Shown here: piece after piece, positions 7,314-17,407 of the stretch | How positions within the stretch are numbered: the first letter of the stretch is position 1 | Layout: each line of letters starts with the position of its first letter | DNA from: Lysobacteraceae bacterium | GTDB lineage: Bacteria > Pseudomonadota > Gammaproteobacteria > Xanthomonadales > Xanthomonadaceae | Reading direction: 5' to 3' | Assembly (NCBI GenBank): GCA_026005075.1 | Contig: BPKJ01000004.1 | Span: 255,501 to 319,500 of the forward strand | DNA length: 64,000 nt | The notes under the pieces: generated by a model | Database searches by the model: none | Told to the model about the DNA's origin: nothing | The model's input: the letters and a program-made list of their open reading frames with translations, nothing else | Translations under genes and position numbers: made by a program

Positions 7314-7832
7314 ATGCCCACGTGCCGCCTGCACGCCCTGCGCGCTGACATCACGACGCTGGCCGTCGATGCCATCGTCAACGCCGCCCATCCCTCCCTG
7401 CTGGGTGGCGGCGGCGTCGACGGGGCCATCCACCGCGCGGCCGGACCGCGCCTGCTCGAGGCCTGCCGGAAGCTGGGCGGCTGCCCGACCGGCGAGGCCA
7501 GGCTCACGCCCGCCTTCGAGCTCCCTGCGCGTTGGGTGATCCACACCGTGGGTCCGGTCTGGCAGGGCGGTGCGCAGGGCGAGGACGAGCTGCTCGCCGC
7601 GTGCTACCGCCGCTCGCTCGAGCTCGCCGCGACGATTGGCGCGCGCAGCATCGCCTTCCCCGCGATCAGCACCGGCGTGTACGGCTTTCCGCCCGAACGG
7701 GCGGCGCCGATCGCGGTCGCGGCGGTGCGCGCGGCACTGGCCAAGGCGCCGACGGTCGAGCAGGTCGTGTTCTGCTGCTTCTCGGAGGCCTCGCTGCGCC
7801 TGCACGAGATGGCCCTGGGCCGCTCCGGCTGA
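7314..7832 (+). CDS. Macrodomain protein (O-acetyl-ADP-ribose deacetylase family)
   Basis: A 172-residue single macrodomain that binds ADP-ribose and probably hydrolyses O-acetyl-ADP-ribose or protein ADP-ribose, like E. coli YmdB. Visible signatures: [18 protein letters not shown] with the catalytic-site Asn, the [14 protein letters not shown] loop (about residues 31-44), [10 protein letters not shown], and the diphosphate-binding loop [13 protein letters not shown] (about 116-128). Start ATG 7314 has an AGGAAG SD. It is divergent from the Oxidored-like gene and convergent with gspE, with the stop codons of both convergent genes in one hairpin. Confidence 0.93.
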   Translation: MPTCRLHALRADITTLAVDAIVNAAHPSLLGGGGVDGAIHRAAGPRLLEACRKLGGCPTGEARLTPAFELPARWVIHTVGPVWQGGAQGEDELLAACYRRSLELAATIGARSIAFPAISTGVYGFPPERAAPIAVAAVRAALAKAPTVEQVVFCCFSEASLRLHEMALGRSG

Positions 7833-7850
7833 GCCGCGGCCGGCTCAGCC
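7827..7850. terminator. Bidirectional hairpin formed by the stop codons of two convergent genes
   Basis: GGCTGAGCC (7827-7835) and GGCTCAGCC (7842-7850) form a perfect 9-bp stem with a 6-base loop. The TGA of the macrodomain gene (7830-7832) and the TGA of gspE on the other strand (7847-7845) are the two halves of the palindrome. No T-tract, so Rho-independent function is uncertain. Confidence 0.55.
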
Positions 7851-9338
7851 GTCCTCGCGGATCACGCGCAGCACCTCGTCCACCGAGGTGAGACCGTCGA
7901 CCAGCTTGCGCCAGCCGTCGTCGAGCATCGACGGCGTGCGCTGCCGCGCGAGCCGGACCAGTCCCGGCTCGCCGGTGCCATCGTGGATAGCCTGGCGCAT
8001 CGCCTCGTCGACCAGCACCAGCTCGTACAGCCCGGTACGGCCGCGGTAGCCGGCGTGGCGCGTGTTCGCCGCCTCGGCGCCCGGACGGTAGAACGTGACC
8101 CCGCGCGCCGCCTCCGCATCCCGCCCGAGCGCGGCCAGTTCGCTGGCGCTGGGCGCGTAGGGCTCGCGGGTGGCCGGGTCGAGCACGCGAACCAGACGCT
8201 GGGCCAGGACACCGAGCAGGGACGAGGAGAGCAGGAACGGCTCGATGCCCATGTCGCGCAGCCGGGTCACCGCGCCCACCGCCGAGTTGGTGTGCAGGGT
8301 GGAGAGCACGAGATGGCCGGTCAGCGAGGCCTGGACCGCGATTTCGGCGGTCTCGAGGTCGCGGATCTCGCCGACCATCACCACGTCCGGGTCCTGGCGC
8401 AGGATGGCGCGCAGGCCGCGCGCAAAGGTCATGTCGACCCTGGGGTTGACCTGGGTCTGGCCGATGCCGTCGAGGTAGTACTCGATCGGGTCCTCGACGG
8501 TGAGGATGTTGCGGGTGGCATCGTTGAGCCGGGTCAGTGCGGCGTAGAGGGTGGTGGTCTTGCCGCTGCCGGTGGGGCCGGTCACCAGCACGATCCCGTG
8601 CGGCCGGTGGATCAGGCGATCGACGTGGGCCAGGGTGTCGGCATCCATGCCGAGCTGGGCCAGGTCCAGCCGGCCGGCCTGCTTGTCGAGAAGACGCAGC
8701 ACCACACGTTCGCCGTGCCCGGCGGGAATGGTGGAGACACGCACGTCCACAGGCCTGCCGGCGATGCGCAGGCCGATCCGGCCGTCCTGCGGCAGGCGCT
8801 TTTCCGCGATGTCGAGGCGGGCCATGACCTTGAGCCGGGACACCACGGGCTGGGCCAGTGCGCGTTGCGGTGCCAGCACCTCGCGCAGCACGCCGTCGAT
8901 GCGAAAGCGCACCACGAGCCGGTTCTCGAAAGGCTCGATGTGGATGTCCGAGGCGTTCTCCTTGACCGCCTCGGTGAGCAGGGCGTTGATCAGCCGGATG
9001 ATCGGTGCATCGTCCTCGCTCTCCATCAGGTCCTGCGGTTCGGGCAGGGCCTCGGCGATCTCCGCCAGCGAGCCGCCCTCGTCGAGGTCGGCCGCCATCC
9101 GCCGCGCATCCTCGCCCCCGCCCTCGTAGATCTCGCGCAGCAGCCGCTCGAAGGCCGCGTCGTCGACGAACTCCACCGCCAGCTCGACGCCGAGATGCCG
9201 GCGCAGCTCGGCGAGGGTTTCGATGCGCGCATCGCGGCGGCAGGCCACCCGGACCCGGGCACCGTCGCCGTCCAGCACCGCCGCGCCCAGGCGGCGGGCG
9301 AAGCCGAAGCCGGGCCGTGCGGGGAGCGGGGCGTTCAT
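7845..9338 (-). CDS. gspE: Type II secretion system ATPase GspE
   Basis: A 497-residue cytoplasmic ATPase driving pseudopilus assembly. N1E/N2E-like region to about residue 130, then the AAA+ core: Walker [11 protein letters not shown] (254-263), Asp box TVEDPIEY (about 284), Walker [13 protein letters not shown] (about 316) and His box [13 protein letters not shown] (about 340). The C-terminal arm reads [12 protein letters not shown]. The zinc-binding tetracysteine module (two CxxC pairs) found in many GspE/PilB proteins is absent: the equivalent stretches read V-L-D-P-A-T-R-E and G-A-E-A-A-N-T-R. The start overlaps the gspD stop (shared 9335-9338), giving translational coupling. The gene order is gspC-gspD-gspE and no F-N genes follow, so the rest of the system must be elsewhere. 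Confidence 0.95.
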   Translation of the reverse strand: MNAPLPARPGFGFARRLGAAVLDGDGARVRVACRRDARIETLAELRRHLGVELAVEFVDDAAFERLLREIYEGGGEDARRMAADLDEGGSLAEIAEALPEPQDLMESEDDAPIIRLINALLTEAVKENASDIHIEPFENRLVVRFRIDGVLREVLAPQRALAQPVVSRLKVMARLDIAEKRLPQDGRIGLRIAGRPVDVRVSTIPAGHGERVVLRLLDKQAGRLDLAQLGMDADTLAHVDRLIHRPHGIVLVTGPTGSGKTTTLYAALTRLNDATRNILTVEDPIEYYLDGIGQTQVNPRVDMTFARGLRAILRQDPDVVMVGEIRDLETAEIAVQASLTGHLVLSTLHTNSAVGAVTRLRDMGIEPFLLSSSLLGVLAQRLVRVLDPATREPYAPSASELAALGRDAEAARGVTFYRPGAEAANTRHAGYRGRTGLYELVLVDEAMRQAIHDGTGEPGLVRLARQRTPSMLDDGWRKLVDGLTSVDEVLRVIREDG

Positions 9339-11350
9339 TCGCGCTCCACGCTGCCGGCAGGAGCCGCCGCGGAGGCCGGCGGCAGTGCCGGCAGCACCGG
9401 CTGCTCGTGCCGGTAGCGCAGCTCGCGGTTCTCGCGCAGCAGGATCTGCTCGCCCCGCAGGTAGTTGTACTTCTCGGAGGAGATGGCCTGCTCGGCAGCA
9501 GCGTCGCGCAGGATGGTCGGCCGCAGGAAGACCATCAGGTTGCGCTTGGCCCGGCTCGAGGAGCGCGACTTGAACAGGTTCCCGATCAGCGGCACGCGCG
9601 AAATGCCGGGCACGCCCTGGGTATTCTCCCGCGTCTCCTCCTGCTTCAGCCCACCCAGCACCAGCAGTCCGCCGTCGGCCACCATCACGCTGGTGCTCAG
9701 CTCGCGCTTGTTGGTGACGAGGTCGATCGCCCCGCTCACGTTGGGCGCCAGCGAACTGACCTCCTGCTTGAGATCGAGGCGGACCGCGTTGCCCTCGTTG
9801 ACGTGCGGGGTCACCGTGAGGATCAGGCCGACGTCCCGGCGGTCGATGGTCTGGAACGGGTTGCTGGGCTGGCTGACCCCGCCCTGCGTGGTGTTGGTGT
9901 ACTGCCCGGTCAGGAAGGGCACCTCCTGCACCACCGAGAACTTGGCTTCCTGGTGGTCGAGGGTGACCACGGACGGGCTGGAGAGGATGTTGGCGCGGCC
10001 GTCCCCGCGCAGGGCGCGGACCAGTGCCCCGACCTGGAACACGGTGACGTCCTCGCCGTTGGGCCCGAGCGGCAGGCTGATCCGACCGCCGAGGTAGCCG
10101 AGGTTCAGTCCGCCGCCGGACACCGCGCCGAGCGGGTTGGTCAGCGCCCCGACGATGCCGCCGCTGCCGCCGCTGCCGGGGAAGTTGGTGCCGCCGATGA
10201 CACCCGACTCCCCCGCACCGCCGTCGTAGTTCGTGGTCTGCCACTGGATGCCGAGCTCGTCGGCAAGATCGTCGCTGACCTCGGCGATCACCGCCTCGAC
10301 CAGCACCTGCGCACGACGCACGTCCAGCTGCCGGACCACCGCAGCCAGCTCGCGGAACACCGACGGGCTGGCGGTGATGACCAGGGCGTTGGTCTCCTCG
10401 TGGACCTGGATCGTGGCGGGCTTGGCCGCCTCGGTCTTGCTCGCGGTTCCGGTCAGGGTGTCGGCCACGCCCTCGAGGATCGGCACGAGGTCGGCCGCCT
10501 TGGCATAGCGCAGGTAGACGACCTGGGTGCTCTCGCCGCTCGACAGCGGGGTGTCGAGATGGGCGATCAGGGTGCGGTAGCGCAACCGCTGCGAGCGGTC
10601 TCCGGAAAGCAGGATCGAGTTCGTGCGGTCGTCCGCCACCAGCCTGAAGGTCGAGGCGGCGAGCGTGCCGGCGCCCGCGGCCCCTCCCTCCAGCGCCGAC
10701 AGGGTTCGTGCAACCTCGGCCGCCGCGGCATGCTGGAGTGGAATCACCTCGACCTCGGTGTCGGACTCCTTGTCGATCCGTGCGATCAGGGTCTCCAGCC
10801 GCTCGACGTTGCCGGCGCGGTCGGTGACCAGCAGGGAGTTGCTGCCGGGGTGGGCCTGCATGTGCCCCTGCTGCGGCATCAGCGGCCGCAGCAGCTCCAC
10901 CAGTTGCTGGGCCGGGACATGCCGCACCGGGATCAGGCGCGTGATCAGCTCGTCGCGGCCGCTGCTGGCCTGGGCCGGCGTGCCGCCGTCCTGCACGGCC
11001 ATCGCGTCGGGCAGGATCTTGACCATGTCCCCGCCGGCCGGCACCGCCGCGAAGCCGTGCACACGCAGCACCGAGAGGAAGGTCTGGTAGAGCTCCTCGC
11101 GGTTCATCGGCTTGCTGGAGATCACGGTGACCTTGCCATCGACCCGCGGATCGACGATGAAGCTCTTGCCGGTGATCTCGCTCACCGTCTGGATCAGCAC
11201 GCCGATGTCCGCGGCCTTGAGGTTGAGCGTGTGCCGCGCTTCGGTGGCGCCCCCGCCGGCCGGCGCCCCGCTCGCGGGCGGCTCCTGCGCCTGCACGGCC
11301 GCCACCGCGAGCGCGAGCGCGAGGACGAGACGAAGCGGCTTGATGGTCAT
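9335..11350 (-). CDS. gspD: Type II secretion system secretin GspD
   Basis: A 671-residue outer-membrane secretin. Signal peptide at 1-21 (hydrophobic core [10 protein letters not shown], cut after AVQA). Then the N0 domain ([20 protein letters not shown]), N1-N3 repeats (for example [16 protein letters not shown] and [15 protein letters not shown]), a Gly/Ser-rich linker around 390-410 ([13 protein letters not shown]), and the secretin pore domain with [10 protein letters not shown] and [14 protein letters not shown]. The C-terminal tail (about 625-671) is Leu/Arg-rich and may be the S-domain-like pilotin-binding end. It lies 24 bases downstream of gspC. Confidence 0.96.
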   Translation of the reverse strand: MTIKPLRLVLALALAVAAVQAQEPPASGAPAGGGATEARHTLNLKAADIGVLIQTVSEITGKSFIVDPRVDGKVTVISSKPMNREELYQTFLSVLRVHGFAAVPAGGDMVKILPDAMAVQDGGTPAQASSGRDELITRLIPVRHVPAQQLVELLRPLMPQQGHMQAHPGSNSLLVTDRAGNVERLETLIARIDKESDTEVEVIPLQHAAAAEVARTLSALEGGAAGAGTLAASTFRLVADDRTNSILLSGDRSQRLRYRTLIAHLDTPLSSGESTQVVYLRYAKAADLVPILEGVADTLTGTASKTEAAKPATIQVHEETNALVITASPSVFRELAAVVRQLDVRRAQVLVEAVIAEVSDDLADELGIQWQTTNYDGGAGESGVIGGTNFPGSGGSGGIVGALTNPLGAVSGGGLNLGYLGGRISLPLGPNGEDVTVFQVGALVRALRGDGRANILSSPSVVTLDHQEAKFSVVQEVPFLTGQYTNTTQGGVSQPSNPFQTIDRRDVGLILTVTPHVNEGNAVRLDLKQEVSSLAPNVSGAIDLVTNKRELSTSVMVADGGLLVLGGLKQEETRENTQGVPGISRVPLIGNLFKSRSSSRAKRNLMVFLRPTILRDAAAEQAISSEKYNYLRGEQILLRENRELRYRHEQPVLPALPPASAAAPAGSVERE

Positions 11351-11374
11351 GGTCGAAACCCCGATCGAGAAGGA

Positions 11375-12292
11375 CTACAGACCGACGGTCAGGGTCTGCA
11401 CCCTGCCGTCGCGGCGGATGGTGAGCTGGAGCTGGCGGGCGGTCTGCAGCATGCGCATCAGCTCGGCTTCGCGCTGCGGGCCGTCCAGCGGGATGCCGTT
11501 GACCGCGGTGATGACATCGGTGCTGCGCAGGCCGGTGCGGGCGAGCAGGTCGGAATCGCGGCCCACGGTGAGACGCACGCCCGCGAAGCGGCCGTTCTCG
11601 AGCACGGGAATCACGCTGACCTCGCGCGCCAGCCGGGCCACGTCGGTGCCGGTGGCCTGGCGCAGCGACTCCAGCGAGGGCGCACCCAGCCCGAGGACCG
11701 GACTCACGAAGGGCTGCCCTGGACTTCCAGGCACCGGCGCGGCGGCGCCCGGCGCTGCCGGCCGCGCCGCCGACACCGGGGAGGCCGCCTCGCCCTCGCG
11801 CCGCGGCAGCAGGCTCAGCCCCTCGTCCATGCCGTCGCGGTGCAGCAGCACGCGGCCGGCATAGATCGCGGTCAGCACCGCGCCTCCCGGGAGCGTGTCA
11901 CCGACCCGGTAGGCCTCCTCGCGCCCGTCGGCGTCGGCGATGATGGCGATCCCGCCGTCGCTGCTGTCGAGGTTCAGCGTGCCGCGCAGCTGGAGCCGAA
12001 GTGCGGTCTCCGGCGCCTGCCGGGTGCGCTGGGCGAGGTTCTCCACGGCGCCCGCGCGGCCGAACAGGTGCCAGCGCGAGAGCGGCACGTCGGAGCCGCC
12101 CGCCGCGCGCGGAGCGAGGTCCGGGTCGGCGGCAACGCGCGGCTCGGGCAGCCTGGGACCGCCGAGAACCAGCACCAGCAAGCCCGCGCCGGACCACACC
12201 GCAACGGCCAGCGCCAGCGCCAGCAGCGCACGCGGCCACCATGGCGATTCGGCATGCAGCGAACGCGGCAGGTCCAGGAGGTACATTCGCAT
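11375..12292 (-). CDS. gspC: Type II secretion system inner-membrane protein GspC
   Basis: A 305-residue protein with a short cytoplasmic N-terminus, one membrane segment (about residues 20-42), a periplasmic homology region (about 75-150, with [19 protein letters not shown] and [21 protein letters not shown]), an Ala/Pro-rich linker, and a C-terminal PDZ domain (about 215-305, [19 protein letters not shown]). GspC connects GspD to the inner-membrane platform and contributes to substrate recognition. It is the first gene of the minus-strand operon. A TAGAGT hexamer at 12322-12317 could be its -10. The 189-base divergent interval with the HD-GYP gene holds both promoters. Confidence 0.92.
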   Translation of the reverse strand: MRMYLLDLPRSLHAESPWWPRALLALALAVAVWSGAGLLVLVLGGPRLPEPRVAADPDLAPRAAGGSDVPLSRWHLFGRAGAVENLAQRTRQAPETALRLQLRGTLNLDSSDGGIAIIADADGREEAYRVGDTLPGGAVLTAIYAGRVLLHRDGMDEGLSLLPRREGEAASPVSAARPAAPGAAAPVPGSPGQPFVSPVLGLGAPSLESLRQATGTDVARLAREVSVIPVLENGRFAGVRLTVGRDSDLLARTGLRSTDVITAVNGIPLDGPQREAELMRMLQTARQLQLTIRRDGRVQTLTVGL

Positions 12293-12481
12293 GCTCGGAC
12301 AGGCTCGGGAGGCCGAACTCTAGCAGACTGCCCGGCCGGCCCGGAGCGGCCCCCGTCCGGCCATGTGCCGCCGCCTTCCGCCTTGCGGTGCGCGTGGGGC
12401 GACAGGCGGCCGGTGCCGATGCCCCGGCGCCCGCGCGGCGTGGCAAAGTAGAACCAGGTCACCGAGCAGGAGGAGCGCGCC

Positions 12482-13783
12482 ATGGCCCGAGCATCCCTGC
12501 CCCTGATCGAGGTCTCGCGCCTGCGCCCGGGGATGTACATCGTCCTCGAACTGGGCTGGCGGCGGCATCCCTTCCCCTTCAACAGCTTCACCCTGCGCGA
12601 CGAGGGCCAGATCCGGACCCTGCGCGAGCTCGGCCTGGCCCGGGTGCGCTACTGCCCGGAACGCAGCCGGGTCGAGCCGCTGCCTGTGCAGGATGCGCGG
12701 CAGGCGGCCGCCCCCGCGCCTCGCCCGGCCGACCGGCCCTCGCCCGCAGCGACGGTGCGGCCGGCACCTCTGGGCGCGCCCCCGCCACCCCCGGAGTCGC
12801 TTGCCAGGCCCGAGATCCGGCGCCTGCGGCAGCTCGAGGCCCGGCAGCAGGAAGCGGCGCGCATGCATCAGTCGCTGCTGCAGCGGATTGGTCCCGAACC
12901 GGAGCGCGCGGCCCAGCAACTGGCCCAGCTCGCCCAGCACATGATCGGCTGGCTGCCGGAGGACGGGCCGGCGGTGCTGCGACTGCTCGGCCCCGAAAGC
13001 GCCGAGATGCCCTCCGGGCACGAGATCAGCGTCGCCGCGCTGGCCCTCGCGCTCGGCAGGGACGCGGGACTGAGCGCGACCGAGCTGGGCCACCTGATCC
13101 AGGCCGCCCTGCTGCACGACGTCGGCAAGCAGCGCATCCCCAGCTTCCTGCACGAGGACCACGGCCGGCTGACCGAGTTCGAGCGCCGCACCTACCGCCA
13201 GCACGTGGCCTGGGGCGCCGAGGCGGCACGCCGGCTGGGGCTGGCTGGAGAAGTCGTCGAGGCGATCTGGCAGCACCACGAGCACGCCGACGGCAGCGGC
13301 TTTCCCAACGGACTGAAGCTGGACTGGATGACTCCGATCGGCCGCGTGCTGGCCCTGTGCAACCGCTACCACAACCTGGTCGCACCGCTGCACGCGGAAG
13401 CTGCGCTGACCCCGCATCAGGCCCTGCAACGGCTGTTCATGGAAGAGCAGGAGCACTTCGACCCGGAGCTGGTCGCCCGCCTGGTGCGGCTGCTCGGCGT
13501 CTACCCGCCCGGGACGCTGGTCGAGCTCAACGACCACCGCACCGCCCTCGTGGTCGCCACCCAGCCCGGACGGACGCGCGCCCCGGTGGTGCAGATCATC
13601 GAGTCCCCCGATCGTATCGAGGCCGGCCCCTGGCTCGCGCTGGAACCGGAGGGCGAGGTGACGGTGCTGCGCGGCCTGCGGCCCGCCGAGCTCAACCCCG
13701 CCTGGGCGGCACGTGCGCGCAGGCTGGCGCGCTGCGGCCTGACCCCCGAGCCCGAGTCCCGGGAAGACCGCCTCGCCGCCTGA
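12482..13783 (+). CDS. HD-GYP domain protein (c-di-GMP phosphodiesterase)
   Basis: A 433-residue cytoplasmic protein: N-terminal DUF3391-like part (IEVSRLRPGMYIVLELGW at the start), a Pro/Ala-rich linker (about 75-115), then an HD-GYP domain. Metal motif LLHDVGKQRIP is at about residues 210-220, QHVAWGAEAA follows, and the signature segment reads HHEHADGSGFP, so the GYP triad is GFP, a conservative change. The family hydrolyses c-di-GMP to pGpG/GMP. Start ATG 12482 follows a strong AGGAGGAG; a TAGAAC hexamer at 12449-12454 may be the -10. It precedes another c-di-GMP protein on the same strand. Confidence 0.9.
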   Translation: MARASLPLIEVSRLRPGMYIVLELGWRRHPFPFNSFTLRDEGQIRTLRELGLARVRYCPERSRVEPLPVQDARQAAAPAPRPADRPSPAATVRPAPLGAPPPPPESLARPEIRRLRQLEARQQEAARMHQSLLQRIGPEPERAAQQLAQLAQHMIGWLPEDGPAVLRLLGPESAEMPSGHEISVAALALALGRDAGLSATELGHLIQAALLHDVGKQRIPSFLHEDHGRLTEFERRTYRQHVAWGAEAARRLGLAGEVVEAIWQHHEHADGSGFPNGLKLDWMTPIGRVLALCNRYHNLVAPLHAEAALTPHQALQRLFMEEQEHFDPELVARLVRLLGVYPPGTLVELNDHRTALVVATQPGRTRAPVVQIIESPDRIEAGPWLALEPEGEVTVLRGLRPAELNPAWAARARRLARCGLTPEPESREDRLAA

Positions 13784-13936
13784 ACCCGGCGGCGCACCGC
13801 CCCGGGGTGGGATCCTCCCTCTCGACAAGGCCCTGCCGCGGGCTAGGATGGGAGCTGCCATGCCACGCCGGTTCGCGCCACACCCAGGGTTGCACGGGCG
13901 GTCTCCTCCACCGCGAAGACCGCAGGAGGGCTGCGC

Positions 13937-16900
13937 GTGAACCGCTCAGGGAACGGATCCAGCCCCACCGAGGCCGCAAGCCAGCCGGCGGTGCAGCTCC
14001 ACCCCGCCCGAACGCCTTCGCGCCGCGGCCGAGGCCCTCGCAAGGGACCTGCCCGCGCTCCTTCGCGGACGGCTCGGACAGCTGGGTGAGCAGGCGCAGC
14101 GGGCCCTCGACCCGGCCAGCCTGGACTTCGCCACCCGCTTCGGCGGCATGACCCTGCCCGAAGCGCGCGCCCGCCTGCAGCAGCTCTGGCCGTCCATCGC
14201 GCAGCGCGCAAGCGGTCTGCCCCTCTCGCCGGAGCAGCGAGGCCGACCCGCGCCGCGCAAGCTGCGCCTGGTCGAGGACGAGGAGATGCAGGTCTGGCTG
14301 GCGCGCTCGGAGGCCCTGCGCCGGGTGGAGCGGGAGGCCCGCGAGCCCTGGCATGCCCTGCAAGCCATGCTGGCCGAACTGCAGCCGCTCGGCCTCACGC
14401 CGCCCCTCGATCGCCTGTCCGCAGAGGGCCTGTTCGACGCCCTGCTCGAGGCCATGCGCGAGGCCGGTCTCGAAGCGCCGCTGCAGCAGCTGGTCATGCG
14501 TTGCGCGGCAAGGCCGAACGCGCTCGATCTGCCGGGCCTGTACCGGGAACTGGAGCGCACGCTGCGCCGCTGCGGGCTCGAGCCCGGCGCAGGCCGGACC
14601 GGCCGTGCACCGCTTTCCCCGGCCCGGCCGGACCCTCAGCCGTCCACACCGCAGGCGGCCGCCGCAGCCCTCGAGGAGCCGTCCTCGCCCACGCCATCGG
14701 TGGACCCCGGAGCGCGCCCGCCGGCCGGCACCTCCGCCGCCATCCCCGCCCGCAGCGCGCTGCAGACCGCCCACCGGCTCTGGTCGCTGAGCCCGACCGC
14801 ACTGCAGCCCCAGGCCCGGCCGGGCGAGGGGGTCGACGACCGCGTCCTCCAGGAGGCGGTGCAACAGGTCGTGCGCGAGGGTGCGACGCGCCGCTTCCGG
14901 GAGCGGCTGCTCGAGGTGTCTGCCGAGCGCTCGGGAGGCGTGTTGCGACCCGATCCGCGGCAGGCCGAGGCCCTCGAACTGCTGGGCCGGCTCCACGAGG
15001 CGCTGCACCAGGACCCGCTGCTGCCGACGCCCTTCCGCAGCTGGACGGCGCCGCTGATGGCGCCGCTCCTCGGCACGCAGCTCCGGCAGGAGGGGCTCGA
15101 CGAGGCCGGCGAGACCCTGCGTCGCCTGTTCGACGCGCTCGAGTTCGCCGCCACAATGTGCAGCCAGCGCGAGGACGCCACCACCCGGCGTCTGCGTGCC
15201 CAGGTCGACGCGATCGTGGAGCGGCTCGCCAACCAAACGTCGCTGGGCCCACCGGAGCTGGACGATGCGGTCGACGAGATCGACCGCCTGCTGCAACGGC
15301 ACCGCCAGGCGCGCAGCACGCTCGAGGAGCGGGTGGTCGAGGCCTGCCGGGGGCAGCAAACCCTCGTCGACGCCCGCCGCGCGGTCGATCAAGCCCTCAA
15401 CGAGCGCTTCGCGCAGCGCCCGCTCCCGGCCGCGCTGGCAACGATGCTGGACGGCCCGCTCTACGATCTCCTGGTCCTGACCGTGTTGCGCGAGGGTGGC
15501 GAAGGTCCGGGCTGGCAGCAGCGCCTCGCCGGCCTGGACCAGCTGCTGCACGCCGCGTGCCTCGATGATCCCGAGGCGCGCGTCCGCGGTGCCGAGGCGG
15601 CCTTGCAGGCGGTCCTGCCTGCGGAGGGTCTGGATGCCCTCGGCGCGGAGCTCGAGGGCCTGCGCAATGCGCTGGGCGACCGCCGGGGTGATGCGGAGCG
15701 CAGGATCTGGCCAGGCCGGCAGGCGCCGGCTCCGCCCACGCTCGACGCGACCGACCCCGCGGTGCAGACCCTGCGTCTGGTTCGTCCCGGGGACTGGTTT
15801 GCCTTCGACCTCGACCGCCCGGAGCCGCGGCTGCTCAAGCTTGCCTGGCACGCCGCCGACCGCCGTCGCTTCGTGTTCGTCAATCCGCTCGGGCACAAGG
15901 CGGAGGACCTCGAGGATCAGGCGCTGCTCGCCCTGTTGCGCGCCAAGCGGGCGCGGCTGCTCGAGGACGGCGCATCCACCGCGATCGAGCGCGCCTGGCG
16001 GCGCATGCTCGAGGGCCTGCACGACGAGCTTGCCATCCAGGCCTGCCACGACCCGCTGACCGGGCTGCCCAACCGCAAGGAACTGGAGCGGCGCCTGCAG
16101 GCCTGGGTGCGCGGGGCGGAGCGCCCACCCCTGGCCCTGCTCTGGGTGGCAGCCGACCGCCAGCGCGTGCTCAACCAGACCCTGGGCATGGAAGGCGGTG
16201 ACCAGGCGCTGCGTGCGCTTGCCGGTGTCCTCGAGGAAGCGGCGAGGGCGCACGGTGACGATGCAGCCTTCGCCGCGCGGGTGGCCGGCGACGAGTTCGT
16301 GCTGGTGCTGTCACGCTGCAACGCCGCCAGGGCCGAACAGGCCGCACACGGTCTGCACGCCAGGCTGGCGTCGATGGACCTGCACTGGCAGGACCGCCGC
16401 TACCGGCTTTCGGCGAGCGTGGGCATCGTGGTGGCGGACGAGGACTGCAGCGACCTCGAGGCCCTGCTCCGCGACGCAGAGAGCGCCTGCGGCGTGGCCA
16501 AGGAACTCGGTGGAGGGCGTTGCTACATCCACCGGGCCGACGACTTCCGCATCGCGCAGATGCGGGAGACCGTGGCCTGGCTGGGCCGCATCGAGGAATC
16601 CCTGGACCAGGGCCTGCTGGTGCTGTACGGGCAGCGTGCCCTGTCGCTCAGCGAGCGCGCGAGGTCCGGCCCGGAATACCTCGAGGTCCTGCTGCGCATG
16701 CGCGACGGCCACGGTGGGGTCACCTCGCCGCAGCACTTCGTCATCGCCGCCGAGCGCTACGGCCAGATCGCCGCGATCGACCACTTCGTGATCGAACAGC
16801 TCTGCCTGCACCTGATCGCCAGCGAGGCTTCGAGCCGGTTCCGTGTGGCCTTCAACCTCTCGGCCCACAACCTCGTCGACCGCGGCTTCGTCGATCGCAT

Positions 16901-17321
16901 GCTGGAGACCCTGCGCAAGCTGCCGCAGCCGGCGGGACAGATCGCCATCGAGCTGACCGAGACCGCGGCGATCCAGGACCTCGCGGCGGCCGCCGATGCG
17001 ATGCAGCGCCTGAGCGAGGCCGGTCTGACCCTGGTGCTCGACGACTTCGGCTCGGGCTGGGCGTCCTACAGCTACCTCAGCCGGCTTCCGGTGGACATCG
17101 TGAAGGTCGACGGCGCCTTCATCCGCGAGATCGCGCGCAATCCGCGCGACTTCGCCCTCGCCCGCTCGCTCAACGAGGTCGCGCACATGCTGGGCAAGCT
17201 CACCGTTGCCGAGCACGTCGAGGATGCGCAGACCCTGGAGCGGCTCCGCGAGATCGGCTTCGACTACGCGCAGGGCTACCTGCACGACACCCCGCGGCCC
17301 CTCACCGTGCACCTCGACTGA
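13937..17321 (+). CDS. DUF1631-GGDEF-EAL multidomain c-di-GMP protein (apparent frameshift near the start)
   Basis: From ATG 14148 the frame encodes 1057 residues: a long helical DUF1631-like region (to about 620), a GGDEF domain (DPLTGLPNR at about 634; active-site motif A-G-D-E-F in [11 protein letters not shown]), and an EAL domain with E-V-L-L-R, IELTETA, DDFGSG and KVDGAF, most metal ligands kept. Sequence with coding character continues upstream of 14148 ([20 protein letters not shown]) but without a start codon. A GTG at 13937 with AGGAGG 7 bases before it lies in another frame. Removing one C from the CCCC run at 14002-14005 joins both into M-N-R-S...[12 protein letters not shown] therefore place the true start at 13937. 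The annotated start without correction is 14148. Likely regulates biofilm or motility. Confidence 0.85.
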
Positions 17322-17407
17322 GGGCAGGTCCGCGCGGCCCCTGTCAAGCGTTTCCACACCGGCGGCGAGCGGCGACAATCGCCGCCCCCCTGACCGCCGT
17401 CCCAACG

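Noticed and set aside
13692-16253. Minus-strand frame of more than 850 codons across the DUF1631-GGDEF-EAL gene
   Set aside because: No motifs and typical Arg/Ala/Gly shadow composition; the plus strand holds conserved GGDEF and EAL motifs.
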